NCBI RefSeq assembly: GCF_001723175.1
Contig: NC_064650.1
Location: forward strand, 1,240,001-1,304,000
Direction of reading: 5' to 3'
Source of the DNA: Penicillium oxalicum
Taxonomy: Eukaryota > Ascomycota > Eurotiomycetes > Eurotiales > Aspergillaceae
Length of the DNA: 64,000 nucleotides
In this document: positions 32,632 through 44,509 of the stretch, one piece after another
Numbering within the stretch: position 1 is the first letter of the stretch
How the letters are laid out: the number at the start of each line of letters is the position of its first letter
Position numbers and translations under genes: made by a program
Notes under the pieces: generated by a model
The model's input: the letters and a program-made list of their open reading frames with translations, nothing else
What the model was told of the DNA's origin: nothing
Databases searched by the model: none

Positions 32632-33887
32632 ATGCTTCCCCCACAAGCGGCCAATCTCAGTATTGAGGCCCTGAGTGGAATCTGTGGGTAAGTGGACTCT
32701 GAAGAGACAGGATTGTCAATTTGAAATCTCAGCAGGAATTACTTGAGTTGAGAGATTTGACCCGATGCTGACTTGAGTGTAGCTCAATTTCCATTGCTTG
32801 CTGGGTCGTGGTATTTTCGCCACAGATCATTGAAAATTTTCGACGTGGCTCAGCCGATGGACTGTCTCTTCTTTTCCTGATCGTTTGGCTCGCCGGTGAT
32901 GTGTTCAACATCCTTGGTGCAGTCTTACAGGGTGTACTTCCCACAATGATCATTCTGGCAGTGTATTACACTCTGGCAGACATTGTCCTTTTAGGGCAAT
33001 GTTTCTACTATCGAGGATTCAATATACGCGATGAGCTCTCCTCATCGTCGTCATCAGATTCTCATTCAGTTGTTGAAGGTTCGCGTGATGGCAATGAAGA
33101 AAGCGGTTCAGAAGCCAATGCGTCGCCGACGGAACGATCATCGTTGCTACCTAAGTCGAATGGGCACGCTCATGGCGAGGAGACAGCTGGGGAAGCCGGT
33201 CCAACAGGGGCTTCGACTGCACAGCGCCAACGCTCGTCTGCCTCTCTGGGCAAAGATATCGCCCATCACCACGTAGATGGCACGCACTTGTCCCCCGCCA
33301 CCCCTTTCATTGACCCGAATTCGGAACGGGCGCGTTATCAACGCCGGCGTCGTCGCATTTCGACCATTCAATCGATTTTGTTCAACACAACTGCTATTGC
33401 TCTTGTGTGCGCTGCTGGTATTCTCGGGTGGTATGTCAGCCCCGGGTCGAAGAAGTCCAAAGCAGAGCCCGAGCCCTTGACTCTTGATCCCTTGGGCCAG
33501 GCATTTGGGTACCTCTGCGCAGTCTTCTACTTGGGCTACTGCTCGCGTGTCCCCCAATTACTGCTCAACTACCGACGCAAGTCAACGGATGGAGTATCGC
33601 TCCTGTTTTTCCTCTTTGCTTGTATCGGCAACTTGACCTATGTTTTGTCCATTATGGCATACTCGCCCGTTTGTCGGGGAACCACGTCCGCTAGCAGTGA
33701 GCTTGGTGAGATGTCCCATCGCCATCGCCCGCATTGCCGCCCAGGAGAGGCGGCAGCACTCTACGGACAGTATGTCCTTGTAAACTTGTCCTGGTTGGTG
33801 GGCAGTTTCGGGACGCTGGTTTTGGACATGGCCATCTTTGTGCAATTCTTTTTGTACAGAGATGCGAAGATCTTGGACGAGGCATAA
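32632..33887 (+). CDS. PQ-loop repeat vacuolar amino-acid transporter (Ypq/Rtc2 family)
   Basis: Two exons, 32632..32687 and 32783..33887, 386 residues; the branch sequence TGCTGAC precedes the acceptor. Two PQ-loop motifs are visible: VVFSPQIIENFRRGSADGLS near residue 30 and CSRVPQLLLNYRRKSTDGVS near residue 275. Seven hydrophobic spans are expected. A long hydrophilic loop rich in Ser/Glu lies between the halves (about 105-205), as in fungal Ypq proteins. Family members export cationic amino acids (Lys, Arg, His) from the vacuole or lysosome; the human counterpart is PQLC2. The substrate is inferred from the family. The small first exon is needed to give a start codon and the first span. 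Confidence 0.9.
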
Positions 33888-34052
33888 AAATGTACATGTA
33901 CTACTAACACGCTTGATGTATATACGATGAGACAGAATGTGGAATGAACAAAGCCTAAATGGAACGACGTCAATTGAGTTTTCTTGCACGAATTCCCGCG
34001 CAAAGCAATGTCGCCATCGCGTCTTCATGGTCTCGCGATACCCTTTGGAGAG

Positions 34053-34982
34053 TCATCTTGCAATATCGGCCAAGAAAAAAATCACTGCAGTTGCAAAAGC
34101 TCTCGCATCATCCCGCCGCTCCTTGGTGTCTGGTCCAACTTGCTCCAGGAAGAGCGCCAATTTGGACTCTTTCCAACCCATGACGGGTGCGCTTTCAATA
34201 CACATCTTGGACGTGGCAAATGCGTCCATCTCATAATGGCCCTGCACCGTCAGGACTCTGCCTGGGTTATACAGTCCTTGAATAGGACAAATGGGCGTAC
34301 TGCCAATATTGATCCACGGCGCAGGCAAAGACACTGGCGGCGTATCAGACAACGTCGCCATCTGCCCCTTCTCAACTGCCATGACACGATCACCGTGGAA
34401 CATTTGAATGCGCAGCTGACCTTGCGGCAGATGCCCCAATGCTGACGAAAAATGCTTGATGAATTGGTCTTCCAATTGAACGGTATAAATGCCCACTTCC
34501 CGGCCCAGTGGACATTTTTCGACATACACGTCTCGAACGGGATCCTCGGGATCACGCACCAACGCATGAGAGATCAATTGGTGACCGAAACAGGTGCCCA
34601 TCAACCGGACCTCCGGGTAATCTTGATAGACGGTCTTGATGAATTTCTCCAAGATCTGCATCCAGGGAGACTGGGGCATCTCGTAGACCCCCGGCGAACC
34701 TCCTGTGATCAGGACTGCATCGATCGGTCTGTAAACGGGGAACTCCTGCTGAGTCGGATCGCCGCGGAGTAAGTGGAAGTCTGGATAATGTCCGCCGCGA
34801 ATGTCATATGGAGTGATGGTGATCTCGATTGGGTCTTTGATGGCAGGGTCGGATTTGTTCAAATGAGCGGTGGTCTCCTTGAGAATGTCGCGAAAGTGAG
34901 CACTGCAGAGTCCTCGTGCCTCGTAGAGGCGGCGCGCTGGGATATCGACATCCAGAACTGCAATGTGAATGTTGTGCACCAT
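34053..34982 (-). CDS. Class I glutamine amidotransferase-like protein
   Basis: Single exon, 309 residues, from ATG 34982. It carries the class I amidotransferase pattern: DAVLITGGSPGVYE (oxyanion strand, about 88-101), the nucleophile elbow LMGTCFGHQL with Cys131, and VQGHYEMDAF with His249 and Glu251. The complete Cys-His-Glu triad suggests an active amidohydrolase or related activity. Fungal homologues are stand-alone proteins related to GMP-synthase-type amidotransferase domains. No synthase partner is adjacent, so the substrate is unknown. The open frame extends further upstream only through a TTG codon, so the ATG is preferred. Its 3' end faces the PQ-loop gene only 165 bp away. Confidence 0.85.
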   Translation of the reverse strand: MVHNIHIAVLDVDIPARRLYEARGLCSAHFRDILKETTAHLNKSDPAIKDPIEITITPYDIRGGHYPDFHLLRGDPTQQEFPVYRPIDAVLITGGSPGVYEMPQSPWMQILEKFIKTVYQDYPEVRLMGTCFGHQLISHALVRDPEDPVRDVYVEKCPLGREVGIYTVQLEDQFIKHFSSALGHLPQGQLRIQMFHGDRVMAVEKGQMATLSDTPPVSLPAPWINIGSTPICPIQGLYNPGRVLTVQGHYEMDAFATSKMCIESAPVMGWKESKLALFLEQVGPDTKERRDDARAFATAVIFFLADIAR

Positions 34983-36099
34983 ATTGGACGATGATTGGAT
35001 ACTCGAGGAGTGAAATTGACCGAGTCGTGATTTGGGCAAGCCGAAGTGCAACAAATGAGCAGGGGAAAAGAACCTCTCTTCAAAATAGGTGGTAACTTCT
35101 TGTAAGACAGACTCATCGATGGCGAAGCCCTAGAAATCCCTTATGTCGCCATGTCCGATCCTTCATCCAGAAAATCTCCTCCCCCTCCAGACATGGGCGC
35201 TCAGCGCTCCGACCTCGCATCCAATCCACCCAAGTGGGAAAAAAAGAAAACAATGGACGTGTGAAATATCACACGACCCATTCGAAGGAACCTGTCTCGT
35301 AATAAAAGTTACCCTAGAGGAATTGCCATGACTCCAACTCAAGCGAAATTCGGAATCATTATGTAAAAAATTCCGTAGTCTGGGGATGTTGCCCGACGAG
35401 CTTATTTAATAGCCCCACGAGGTTGGAGGCGCATCGAGCCACTGACTGGCCGAACAAGATTTGGTCCGAAGAAGCCTAATTTGAATTAGGGAACGCGATC
35501 CACACATTACGATTCTTGTTTGGTCAAAACACTTCGGCAGTAAGAAAGATGTGCACCCAAATTCGAGAATGGGATCTGAGTGGTCAGGTTTGACCGATCC
35601 TTTTCCAAGCTTGCCCAGCATGCTTACCCCGGAGTTCCGGGATTTCCCATGGCGGATCAACATTCTTCACGATGCTCTCGATACCAGTTCAAGGCTGGAA
35701 AATTGGTGGTAGATAGAGCGAGTGATGGGTGAAAGCAGAGATTTGATGGGGAAAGGAGGTGCACTCAAAAGGTCAGATGACCAGGTGACGCGGTTGCAAG
35801 GCACCAGTTCCAGTTGTGGGGATAAAAGGAAAAATTTTTTCTCTTAATTTAGTGCATGGGCGTTGTGTGTGGTTACGCTTGCGGAGCAACTGATTTGAAT
35901 AAACGGAAGAGAAAAGAAAGAAACAGTGAGGTCAGCTTGGCGGCATCGTTACCATTGATGAGCAGGAATGAATGTGGAAAAATAGAGCCCTAGGTATCAT
36001 CACAACGGTGAATCATAATGATTGCAAAACAAAAAAGAAAGGAAAGTACCAGGGAGATCTTTCGAACTAGATGATTTGCCCGCGACTGTCTAGACGCAT
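34983..36099. other. Intergenic, about 1.1 kb, no gene seen
   Basis: 5' flank of the amidotransferase gene and 3' flank of SGT1, both on the minus strand. Short frames only. AT- and purine-rich in 35700-36060. Confidence 0.45.
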
Positions 36100-37535
36100 T
36101 CAACTGGGAGGATGAGGCTCCATTTTTTTGTTGCCAACTTCTGACCAGTTAGTGCTCAAAGATGTGCCTTGACTTTCAATGTAGCTCTTCATCATGGCCC
36201 GTCGCGTGTCCGGGTCAGCACCAGCATAGAGCTTTTTGAAGAAACCATCCACGGCGTCACCACCGAATTCCGAATCTACTGATTCTGCGTCGGACACATC
36301 ATCATCCCCTTCTTTTTTCTCGGTCGTGCTATCGCGTTTCTTCCCCTTTGGCTTCTTGGCCGTCAGATTTGACGCAAGTTTGTCCCAATCCTTGGCACCC
36401 TTTCGGGATGAGGTCGGGTAGGCTGGAGCTGAGGGTACTGGTGCTGGAGGAGCAGCAGGACGGTCTGTTAGTTGAGTGGTGGCAGATGGCGTACCCTCCA
36501 GCGCACTCCACTTCTGCCCAGGCGTCATTTTCTTGAGAATCAATTCGATCTTAGTGCCCATAACGGAGACTGTCGATGCAGCTTTGTCGATAGGGGCGTA
36601 GAATGGATCCAGAGTGAAGTCATAGGTTGGGCCCGAAGCCAGGAGAAACTGCAGCGTCACCTGTGTCGATGGGTCAGTGAGATGAGCGGATAATCATCAA
36701 TTTACAGGATCTAACGAACCGAGCTTTCCTGCAGATCCAGCTCAACGCTGTCCTTCGAGACCCCCTTCACGTAAAGAGACACCACAACAGAGTCATGTGA
36801 CTGATACCATTCATGGCGAACTTTTTGTACCGGAGCAGCTGATGCGGGCTTAGTTGTGACTTCACTGGCAGATTCTTTGAGATCTGCAGCAGCCGCAGCG
36901 GAGACATCCTTCTGACCGCTTCCTTGAGCTGTCTGACTTTGAGCAGCAAATGATTGTCCGGATTTGAGAGCTTGCCATTCGGCCTTGAGTTCGGCCTCGG
37001 TGGGAATGCGTGTATCAGAAGGGAACTCGGGAATCGAAGCTGACAGTTTTTCATCGTCGGCTTGCAACTCCGCTAACTTGCGGCGGGCTTTGGCAATCCA
37101 AATCGGCAGTTCTGCGCTGACACCGTTCTTCTTGCCTGCGGCCGATAAGCCAGCCATGGCAGCCTTGGCCTCGTCCTCTTTGCTTCGCGAGCCCTGTTCC
37201 GTGGCAGTTTTAGATTCGACAATGCCAAAAATGAACGAGGCGTCGGCATAACGCTCCAGTTGGTACAGTGCCACTCCGCGCCGCATCTGCGCTTGCAGGA
37301 TCAGCTCTCGCTTTCCACGTTCCCGAGCCAGCGCGAGAGCAATTTCGGCATCTCGAAGGGCCTCTAGGGATTGCGGCCCACCATCGACTGGTTTCACACG
37401 CGAGCGCGCGACTGCGCGCTGAATGTAATAGGACGGGGCGCGAGGCAGCTCAGTCAAAGCACGGGTATAGTGCTGGATTGCAAGAAGCGCATTAGAGGCC
37501 GCGAGAGCCTTTTCACCTTCTGCGGCAGCATTCAT
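36100..37535 (-). CDS. sgt1: SGT1 co-chaperone (TPR-CS-SGS)
   Basis: Two exons, complement(36100..36660, 36720..37535), 458 residues. An N-terminal TPR-like region (about 1-115) starts MNAAAEGEKALAASNALLAIQHYTRAL. The CS domain (about 236-325) spans the intron and includes RHEWYQSHDSVVVSLYVKGV and ASTVSVMGTKIELILKK. The C-terminal SGS domain (about 385-458) includes DWDKLASNL and DAVDGFFKKLYAGADPDTRR. SGT1 works with Hsp90 and Skp1 in assembly of SCF ubiquitin ligases and kinetochores, and in stabilising NLR-type receptors in other eukaryotes. The donor is GTTCGT, slightly off consensus. Identity is secure. Confidence 0.94.
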
Positions 37536-38248
37536 AGTTCCGGCAGAGGATTAAAGCTTGTTTAAGGCCTATGGCTAGCGTGAAGAAATCGCGGTCTTAT
37601 GGCCAACGCAGGAACGGATTCTTTTTGACAAGATTCTGAGGGTCTTTGAAGGTTAAAGTGTTTGGATACTGGAGATCCCAGATCAGTGTGGATATTCCTT
37701 GTTTCAGTCGGTCGAGATGGAATAAATCCCAACTCTTGGGAAATAAAGATCGATGAAGGAGTAAGTTTGATAGAGTTCTACCGCTTTCTATGGCCAGAGC
37801 TCCGGTTGCCGCCCCACTTGAGTTCCAGCTCACCTCCCGTCAGGCGCTGGAGAGTGAGATTATGTAATATGGAAATCGCCCCGACGGTGGCCCTGCAGGT
37901 CACGGCTACATGCTAAAGTACAACAATTCATCACCTGGAGGAAGCTTCTACTTGAGGCGAGGGGAATCTGACTAAGTATTAGAGAGGTATTCCTTCAAAG
38001 GTCATTCTTCTATTGATAGACGGGCACGGCGTTACCCGCACTCAAAGTAGTAGATCGGGCCGACAGCTTGTGATTGTCCAAACAAGTACCTCATTGCTAA
38101 CTGGCAGCACTACAGCGCGCACGAAACATGAACGAATGACGGAAAGTGCAAAGTTCAGAAATAATAGCTATGGATTTCAGGTAAGACACTAAATGGTTCA
38201 TTAAAAAGGTGTAAGATATTATACAATGCCGGATAAGGCCCCCATCCA
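37536..38248. other. Intergenic, about 0.7 kb, no gene seen
   Basis: Holds the 5' flank of SGT1 and the 3' flank of lanosterol synthase (both minus strand). No frame or RNA gene is supported. Confidence 0.45.
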
Positions 38249-40641
38249 CTACTGGAGCTGCTCATCGCCAAACTTCTTGCTGTAAAGTCCGAGGGCTCGA
38301 ATCGGCCAGTAGAACTTGTAATTAGGGTAGGAGATCATGCTTGGAAAAAAAAATAAGAGTCAGATTTCAAGCTCATCAGACATCAAAAAGGGAAACCTCA
38401 AGGGAGACATACCAGGATTGATTGAAAACTCCTTCGATAGACTCTTGCAACCACTCGCCGTTGCGTTGTTGACGTGACATGAGCAATTTTATGCCGCGTT
38501 GCAACGGCTCCTTGTGCGGGTAGTCAGCCTCCATGAGAGCAAGACACGCCCAAGCTGTTTGCACCACCTGGGATTTCTCATGTTGGACGTAGACATGCTT
38601 CTCGCTACTGAGGTAAGACTCGCCCCACCCGCCATCCTCCTTCTGCTTGGAGATCAGGAATTCACAGCCCCGACGAGAGTTATCGCTGGTCGCGTAAGTC
38701 TCGCCGATACTCGCCAGACTCTCCAAAGCGAACATGGCAGCATAGGTGAAGCAGATGCCCCATGACCCATACCAACTGCCGTCGACACGCTGAGCACGCT
38801 TGATGTAGGCAACGGCCTTCTTCTTGGCAGCCCGAATCTCATCCGCGCGGTAATCCGGGTAGAACTTGCTGAAGAGGGAAAAAGCAGTGACGGATGCAGT
38901 GGTGCACTCTGGGTAGTCATAGCCGATCATGATACCACCAAACACCTCGGCCGCATTCAGCCACTCGATTTTAGACGAGCCCCGGGTCGTCTCGTACTCG
39001 GTGAAGCCACCGGTTGGGTTCTGCATCAAGAGGAGGCAGTCGACGCTGTCCTTCAAACGATCCAGAGAAATCAACTCGGGGAAATTGTGCATCCTCTGGA
39101 GCTGGATCGTGGATCGTAGGCCCTCGGCGGTGCAATCGCTGACGGTATAGCCTTGGGTCTTGTTGCTAAAGGGCCAGGCACCCTTTCGGTGTTGGCGATA
39201 GCACTTCTCTTGGTCCGGCACATTCTCTCGCAGTTGGTGGTCGTCGATGAATTCCAGTGCTTTGAGCAACATCGGCCGCCACTTGGGATCGTCGGCGAAC
39301 CCAGCCACTGAAATAGCTTGCGTGGCAAAAGTGGTATCCCAGACCTGAACTCCGTTAGTGCCGTTAGCCAGCATACCCTCATCCTTCATCCACATGTAAT
39401 CATTCAACCGCTCCCGGTGTCGACGGACTGAGTAGCTGTCGGGACCTTCATGAATGAAGCATGCAATCATGTTTAGAGGATTGCTGACGGGTCCCAATCC
39501 CGCATAGTCAGTGTTCTCGTCTTCCATCCGGATCAGTTCCCAGGTCCAGTCCTCCGCACGCTTGCTGATGGCGTTGATACGGAGGAACGGATTCCACACG
39601 CGGACAAGCAGTTCATTGAGACCGTTCAGAAGCATGGTTTTGGGGTAGTAGTTGTCCGCGGCGTGAATAGAATTGCGGTGCTGTGCGAAATTGATCGAGT
39701 CATACGGCTGAGTGTACAATTCCTCTCGAATTTGCCTGGTCAGATCATCCAGGGGATGGGACCATTTCTTGGACCAGATGTAGGAGAGCGGGAGAAAGAC
39801 CTGGCGAATGTGAATCCACCATCGCCAAGGGGCAAAAGGAACCCAGTCAGGGAGGAGCCTAGGTGGGTAGATTCATTAGAGCATGTTACCGGTCCGGCAA
39901 TTACAGACGGACGTACCAGATCTCAGGAGGCACAGGGTTCACTCCCTCCCAGCTCATCACGCCCAAAATGCTTAGCCAAGCCTTGGCCCAGTGCGGACCG
40001 TATATGGCACCTCCAAACTTGTGCAGAAGGCCACGGGCTTTGATCATTCGAGGATCATCTTCACCCACACCGACCAGACGCAGAGCCACGTAGTTCATGG
40101 CGGTGCCAAAAACCGAGCTGTGGGCTTCGATATGCAATCCCCACCCGCCATCTTCCGGGTTCTGACGGGCAAATAGATACCGCTTGATCTCGGTCGCATA
40201 CTCGGGAAGAATAGGGGTCTTGGTCACATACCAGGTGATCAAGATACCTGGCAGGAGGAACATCGGACCGCCATACTCACAGCCCCAGTTCCCTGGCCCG
40301 AGTTGCAGATGTGAGAAAAAGGAAAGACCGTTCTCAGCAGCTTGGCGCGGTGTTTTGGCCTCTGGTAGCTCTGGAAGACCCTGGACAATGAACCCTTAGT
40401 CGAGAGTCATATTGATCCATGATTGTATGAGACTCACAGTTGGTAATCCAAGATTGTACTTGTCTGCAATTGTCTGTGGCCAAGCCTCATTTTCCTCATC
40501 TGATTCTAAATACTGCCATGTCTGGCGACCAGCATCATTGACCAATCGCCAACGAGAGTAGTCAGTCTTGAGATCTCCATTGCTGTCTGGTTTGAGATGG
40601 CCCTGAGCAGAGCTTCTCCAAGGTCCAATGTGTGAAGCCAT
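38249..40641 (-). CDS. erg7: Oxidosqualene cyclase, lanosterol synthase type
   Basis: Four exons, complement(38249..38339, 38413..39858, 39917..40380, 40438..40641), 734 residues, the normal length. It cyclises 2,3-oxidosqualene to lanosterol in ergosterol synthesis at the ER/lipid particle. The catalytic acid motif DCTAE is at 464-468. QW repeats are visible (EDGGWGLHIEAHS, GGFTEYE, DGSWYGSWGICFTYA, EDGGWGESY). Splicing of the last intron gives FNQSCMISYPNYKFYWPI, close to the NKSCAIS motif that I recall distinguishes lanosterol synthase from protostadienol synthase, so lanosterol is the likely product. No secondary-metabolism genes flank it, which fits a primary-metabolism role. Some Eurotiales carry several cyclase paralogues, so this need not be the only copy. 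Confidence 0.92.
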
Positions 40642-41435
40642 TGTAAGATGTATAGCTCCCTTTGACTGCGAGCTTGCAAAGGGTCTAGCAAAGGGTCTAA
40701 CCTCGCCTCTATCGATTGGCGATAAAGTGGATAAACATCTCGGGGGCCGCGGGCACAGGAACTGGGGGACGGTGTGACGGGTCGGAGGTGCCTGGAACAG
40801 CTGACTCAGCATTCTCAGGGCTGCCGTGTATAACGAAGAACCGGAAGCTTGAGATGCAATCCAGCACTGCCTCGTGGATGTGCCTTTTCAGTAACACTGA
40901 TGATGATCACTTCCGTCGCATGAAAAACCCCGACTCTTTATTATTGAGATTGATCAATTGGGGCTCCTTGTGTCCGACAAGGTACTGTGGCCTTTTGACA
41001 TGGCCACAAGTGCGAATTGTGAATCTTTCAAGCTTCGAGTCTTGGATTGGGCGGCCTCGCTATGACGAGATCTGTTCTCCTATATGAGGCCCCTGATGGA
41101 ATGTGGATCTTTCAATTGCTGTCTTTCTTAGGCGATTCTGCGGTAGCATGATGGGCGACTTTTAACTATGCGGGTGCTCAGGCACTGTCGTACTATTGAT
41201 CGTCAATTGATGGTAGTTCATACATGTAGAGGAGCCTCACACCTAGGGCCGGCATGCTCATCCTCTATTCGTCCAGTGAGGCTGTAGAATAGAGCAGCAG
41301 TAGCAACATACTAGGTCAGTCTCGAGGTCACGTTTCCAGTAGTCACGTTTCTCCATCACGTCTTCAGGTGACAGCCAACTTGTCAGTAAAGTCTGATGCG
41401 TGATTGAGACTAGCTCATGTTCCTCGATATCAAAT
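40642..41435. promoter_or_regulatory. Divergent intergenic region between lanosterol synthase and SPO11
   Basis: About 800 bp separating two head-to-head genes. No coding frame is supported, and no specific regulatory element can be named with confidence. Confidence 0.4.
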
Positions 41436-43040
41436 ATGTCTCTGCCGCTTGTTCGATTGCCCTCAGATGGCCTCACCCCGGACGAAAGCCAGAATCTCGT
41501 GCGCAGGTTCATTGACAACGTCCTCGTTGATCTACTTGACCAACTCTCTCTCTGCCCATCTGAAGGAAGACCATCGATTACCCTCCGTCGCAGATCCGGC
41601 CAAACACGATGCACAATCAATCCAAAGACCGGAGCCCTTGAGTCGAGTATCCACGCTGACACCTGTCTCTCCTATTCATGGCCCGGAAGAACAGCCTTTG
41701 AATCGTGGAAGTTCAGTAAGAACAAAGTTGCATTCCTGCCACCTCTGGATCTCCTCCAGAAATAAGCTCATCTTTCCTCCTCCGTAGCCGTGATTCTCCG
41801 GATATTGTCCATTATTGATGAGATACTTCACACGGGCCAATTGGTCTCGAAGAGGTAAGCAGGGCCAGTGCTGATCCCTGGTATTTCTCAATACAGGCGT
41901 ATAGACCCAATGGTAGCTAAGCTGCTGCTGCCAGGGATATTTACTATATCGACCCGGCATATTTCAAGTCGCAGCAGACCGTCAACACTATAATCGACGA
42001 TCTCGCTTTCACAATTGGTGTGGACAGGACATTCTTGAATGTTGTGAGTCAATATGCGATTCCGCGACGTATTATTTGGTTCAAAGTTGCCTGTAAGCAC
42101 TAATATCAAGCTAGGAAGCAGCCAGTAAAGGTCTCGTCGCCGGACGCTTCAGACTCGAGCGTGAGGGTACTATCATTGTGGATGCGAATAGCGGCGAAGT
42201 AAGGCACATCTTTTTTGATCCTGGGGGGTTCTAGACAAGTCGTCGATCTGACACCGGCTAGGACACGACAATCCCTCGGGTGCAAGATTCCGATGTCATC
42301 GAGATTGAGAGGGCTCGATGGATCTTCATAATCGAGAAGGAGGTATGCCTCTGGCCCCGCGTTATTGATTCCTCCCAAAGAGTGGTGGGGGGAAGAGACG
42401 AGTCCAATAACCTCTGATTAATCATAGGCAGTCTTCCACCGGCTGGCCCGAAGCAATTACCCTAATCGAGCGATTTCAGGCGATGGAATATTGTTGACAG
42501 TAAGCAGAGATAGTCCTCCCAGAACGCGTTTCCGACTACCAAGACGTTGCTCACACATTGACGCTCAAACAGGGCAAAGGCTATCCAGATATTAGTACGC
42601 GCGAGTTTGCGCATCGACTCTATCTCATTTCCAGAAAATACGAGCGGCCGCCACGTTTTTATGCCTTGGTGGACGGCGATCCGCATGGGATGGCCATTAT
42701 GTCCACGTACAAGTATGGGTCCATGGCACATCTTCACGAGAATGCCAAATTGAGTCTTCCGGGTCTAGCGTGGCTGGGTATTAGGGTTGCCGATGCAATC
42801 CTGGTGTCTGAATCTCCTGGTGCTGGTCAAATCCTCTCTCTGACGGCCAGTGACCGGAGAAAGATTCTCGCCATGCTTCGTAACAACCCAGTGTGGGCAA
42901 GTGACGGGCCAGAGCGGGAATGGGTGGCTGAATTACAGCGCATGTTATTGTTGAACGTCAAGTCGGAGATTGAGATGTTATATGATCAAAATGGTGGTCT
43001 TGAGGCTTGGATTGATCGTAAGTTGTTTCGTCAAGCGTGA
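41436..43040 (+). CDS. spo11: Meiotic recombination endonuclease SPO11 (topoisomerase VI A-like)
   Basis: Seven-exon model 41436..41715, 41788..41854, 41935..42043, 42115..42198, 42262..42342, 42428..42499, 42573..43040, 386 residues; every junction is GT..AG and in frame. The winged-helix (CAP-like) domain ends in LVSKRDIYYIDPAYFKSQQ; the catalytic Tyr is one of Tyr119/Tyr120. The Toprim domain carries RFYALVDGDPHGMAIMSTYK, with metal-binding acidic residues at Asp265 and Asp267, and the Toprim-side motif WLGIRVAD. SPO11 cleaves DNA as a dimer in meiotic prophase to start recombination. The C-terminal residues (IDRKLFRQA) follow a possible GTAAGT donor, but the only nearby acceptor would give a 37-nt intron, so I kept the frame unspliced. 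An intact gene implies retained capacity for sexual reproduction (inference). Confidence 0.9.
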
Positions 43041-43345
43041 CTCCACCTTTCCAGATCAGCCTGTTATCTGTAGTGTTCACATGTTACTCGTTCTGGTGAC
43101 TGCCCATGTCGGCTTCTACCGATGTCAGTCAGCTTGACAGCAACTTAGAAAAACCATCTCCTGAATGACACGATACATTGTTTGTCCACGAGAACGCTAC
43201 ATATACACCGAAGCTGCGCACGTCTCAAACGCAATCTTCCACATAAGCCATGCAACCTCTTCAAAAAAAAAGCATGATGACCGGACACCATACATCAAAG
43301 CATAATCCCTATTTTTCGCATAAAGAATGTCCAAGCAAGCCCGTC
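43041..43345. other. Convergent 3' intergenic region
   Basis: Separates the 3' ends of SPO11 (plus) and UBC7 (minus). Nothing else seen. Confidence 0.45.
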
Positions 43346-43929
43346 TCAAAGGCCCAGACCCTTGCGCACCTCATCCCGCACCTTTTGCTCATATTCACTG
43401 CGATGCTCGCGCCACATTTTAGCAGCCTCGACATTGGCAGGGCTTTCATCATTCGGTTCCGCAAGCATACTCATGACTGAAATGAGAATCTTCTCCACAC
43501 TCTGGATGGGGGACCAACGTTCAGATGCATGTTCGTAGTGATTCGGATCATCACCGGGTGGGTGAAGGATGGAGATGCACACGGTACCATTCGGATACAC
43601 TGAAAAAAATCCCAAGAAATCATTAGCAAATCTCAACTCCCGTCTAAATACCTGGTGTCTCAAAGGACTGCAGAACTTACCATTTGGGTGCCACACTCCA
43701 CCACCGATAAACTTCATAGTAGGAGGGCTCAGAGGGTAGTCTCTCGGGAACTTCAGCTCAGCTGCGAATACTCCTCCTTCAAAGGGGTACCACCAGGCCC
43801 CTCAATCAGAGCTTCCCAGTAGAACAAGTCATCTTCAGAAACTGGGCCAGCCATAATACCCTCGGGCGGGTTGGTCGAAAGGTTCTTGTATTCATGGATG
43901 AGGCGCTTCTGGGCAACTGAGGTGGCCAT
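43346..43929 (-). CDS. ubc7: Ubiquitin-conjugating enzyme E2, UBC7 type, with an apparent 1-nt frameshift
   Basis: Two exons, complement(43346..43599, 43681..43929). It starts [18 protein letters not shown]. The last exon has the active-site region [20 protein letters not shown]; Cys is about residue 91, and the acidic loop after it is specific to the UBC7/UBE2G class. These E2s act with Cue1 and Hrd1/Doa10 in ER-associated degradation. The first exon reads correctly to IEGPGGTP and then continues in the next frame as [13 protein letters not shown], so one base appears missing in the CCCC-TTT run at 43781-43787. Restoring the frame also fixes the splice phase, which argues for a single-base deletion. 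A sequencing error is more likely than a broken gene. I do not give a repaired sequence. Confidence 0.85.
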
Positions 43930-44509
43930 GATCACTGATCGAAGGGAGGAGAGGAGCGGAGAGGTTATTGATGAGACGGTCAAGAGCTGGAATTGGGCTG
44001 TGTCACGATAAGGTTGATGGGGCGTGTCGATGGGTGGCAACTCGGGATGTTTCCGCGCACTTCTTTCAGTTGTTGGCTCACGAGGATACAATGCGGGGAA
44101 GCCAAATGACAGAGTGGAAGCGGGTTCGCAGGAACTGACAACAACCACTGTGATCGAGAGAGTAATCAGTCGGTGCAGAGAGATTCAAATTGAGGGCATA
44201 GACTGCCGCAAGAGGTTGAAAAGATGAGATAAGACGGGAAAACCGCGGGGGTGGAAGATCTTCAGCTAAATGGACTCGACGTGGTGCCCCACAAGCCCAA
44301 TCCCGACGTAATGAAGCTCTTCCCTCGCACGTGCACATCCACCCAACAAGAAGGCTCTGTACAGCGTATAAACTGGCCCAGAAACAAATTGGCCCCAAGA
44401 GGTCTCCTGAATGGAGATGATTATTGTACATGAGATAGCGATGTCATTTGTGTGGGAAGGTATCGTTTTGGTAATATTATATTATACACATCAATGGTGG
44501 CTCTATCAA
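43930..44509. other. Intergenic, 5' flank of UBC7 and 3' flank of the scramblase gene
   Basis: 580 bp, no supported gene. Short frames overlap each other and have no motifs. Confidence 0.45.

Noticed and set aside
43021..43085. Extra intron at the SPO11 3' end
   Set aside because: Donor GTAAGT to the nearest acceptor is only 37 nt, shorter than other introns in this window.
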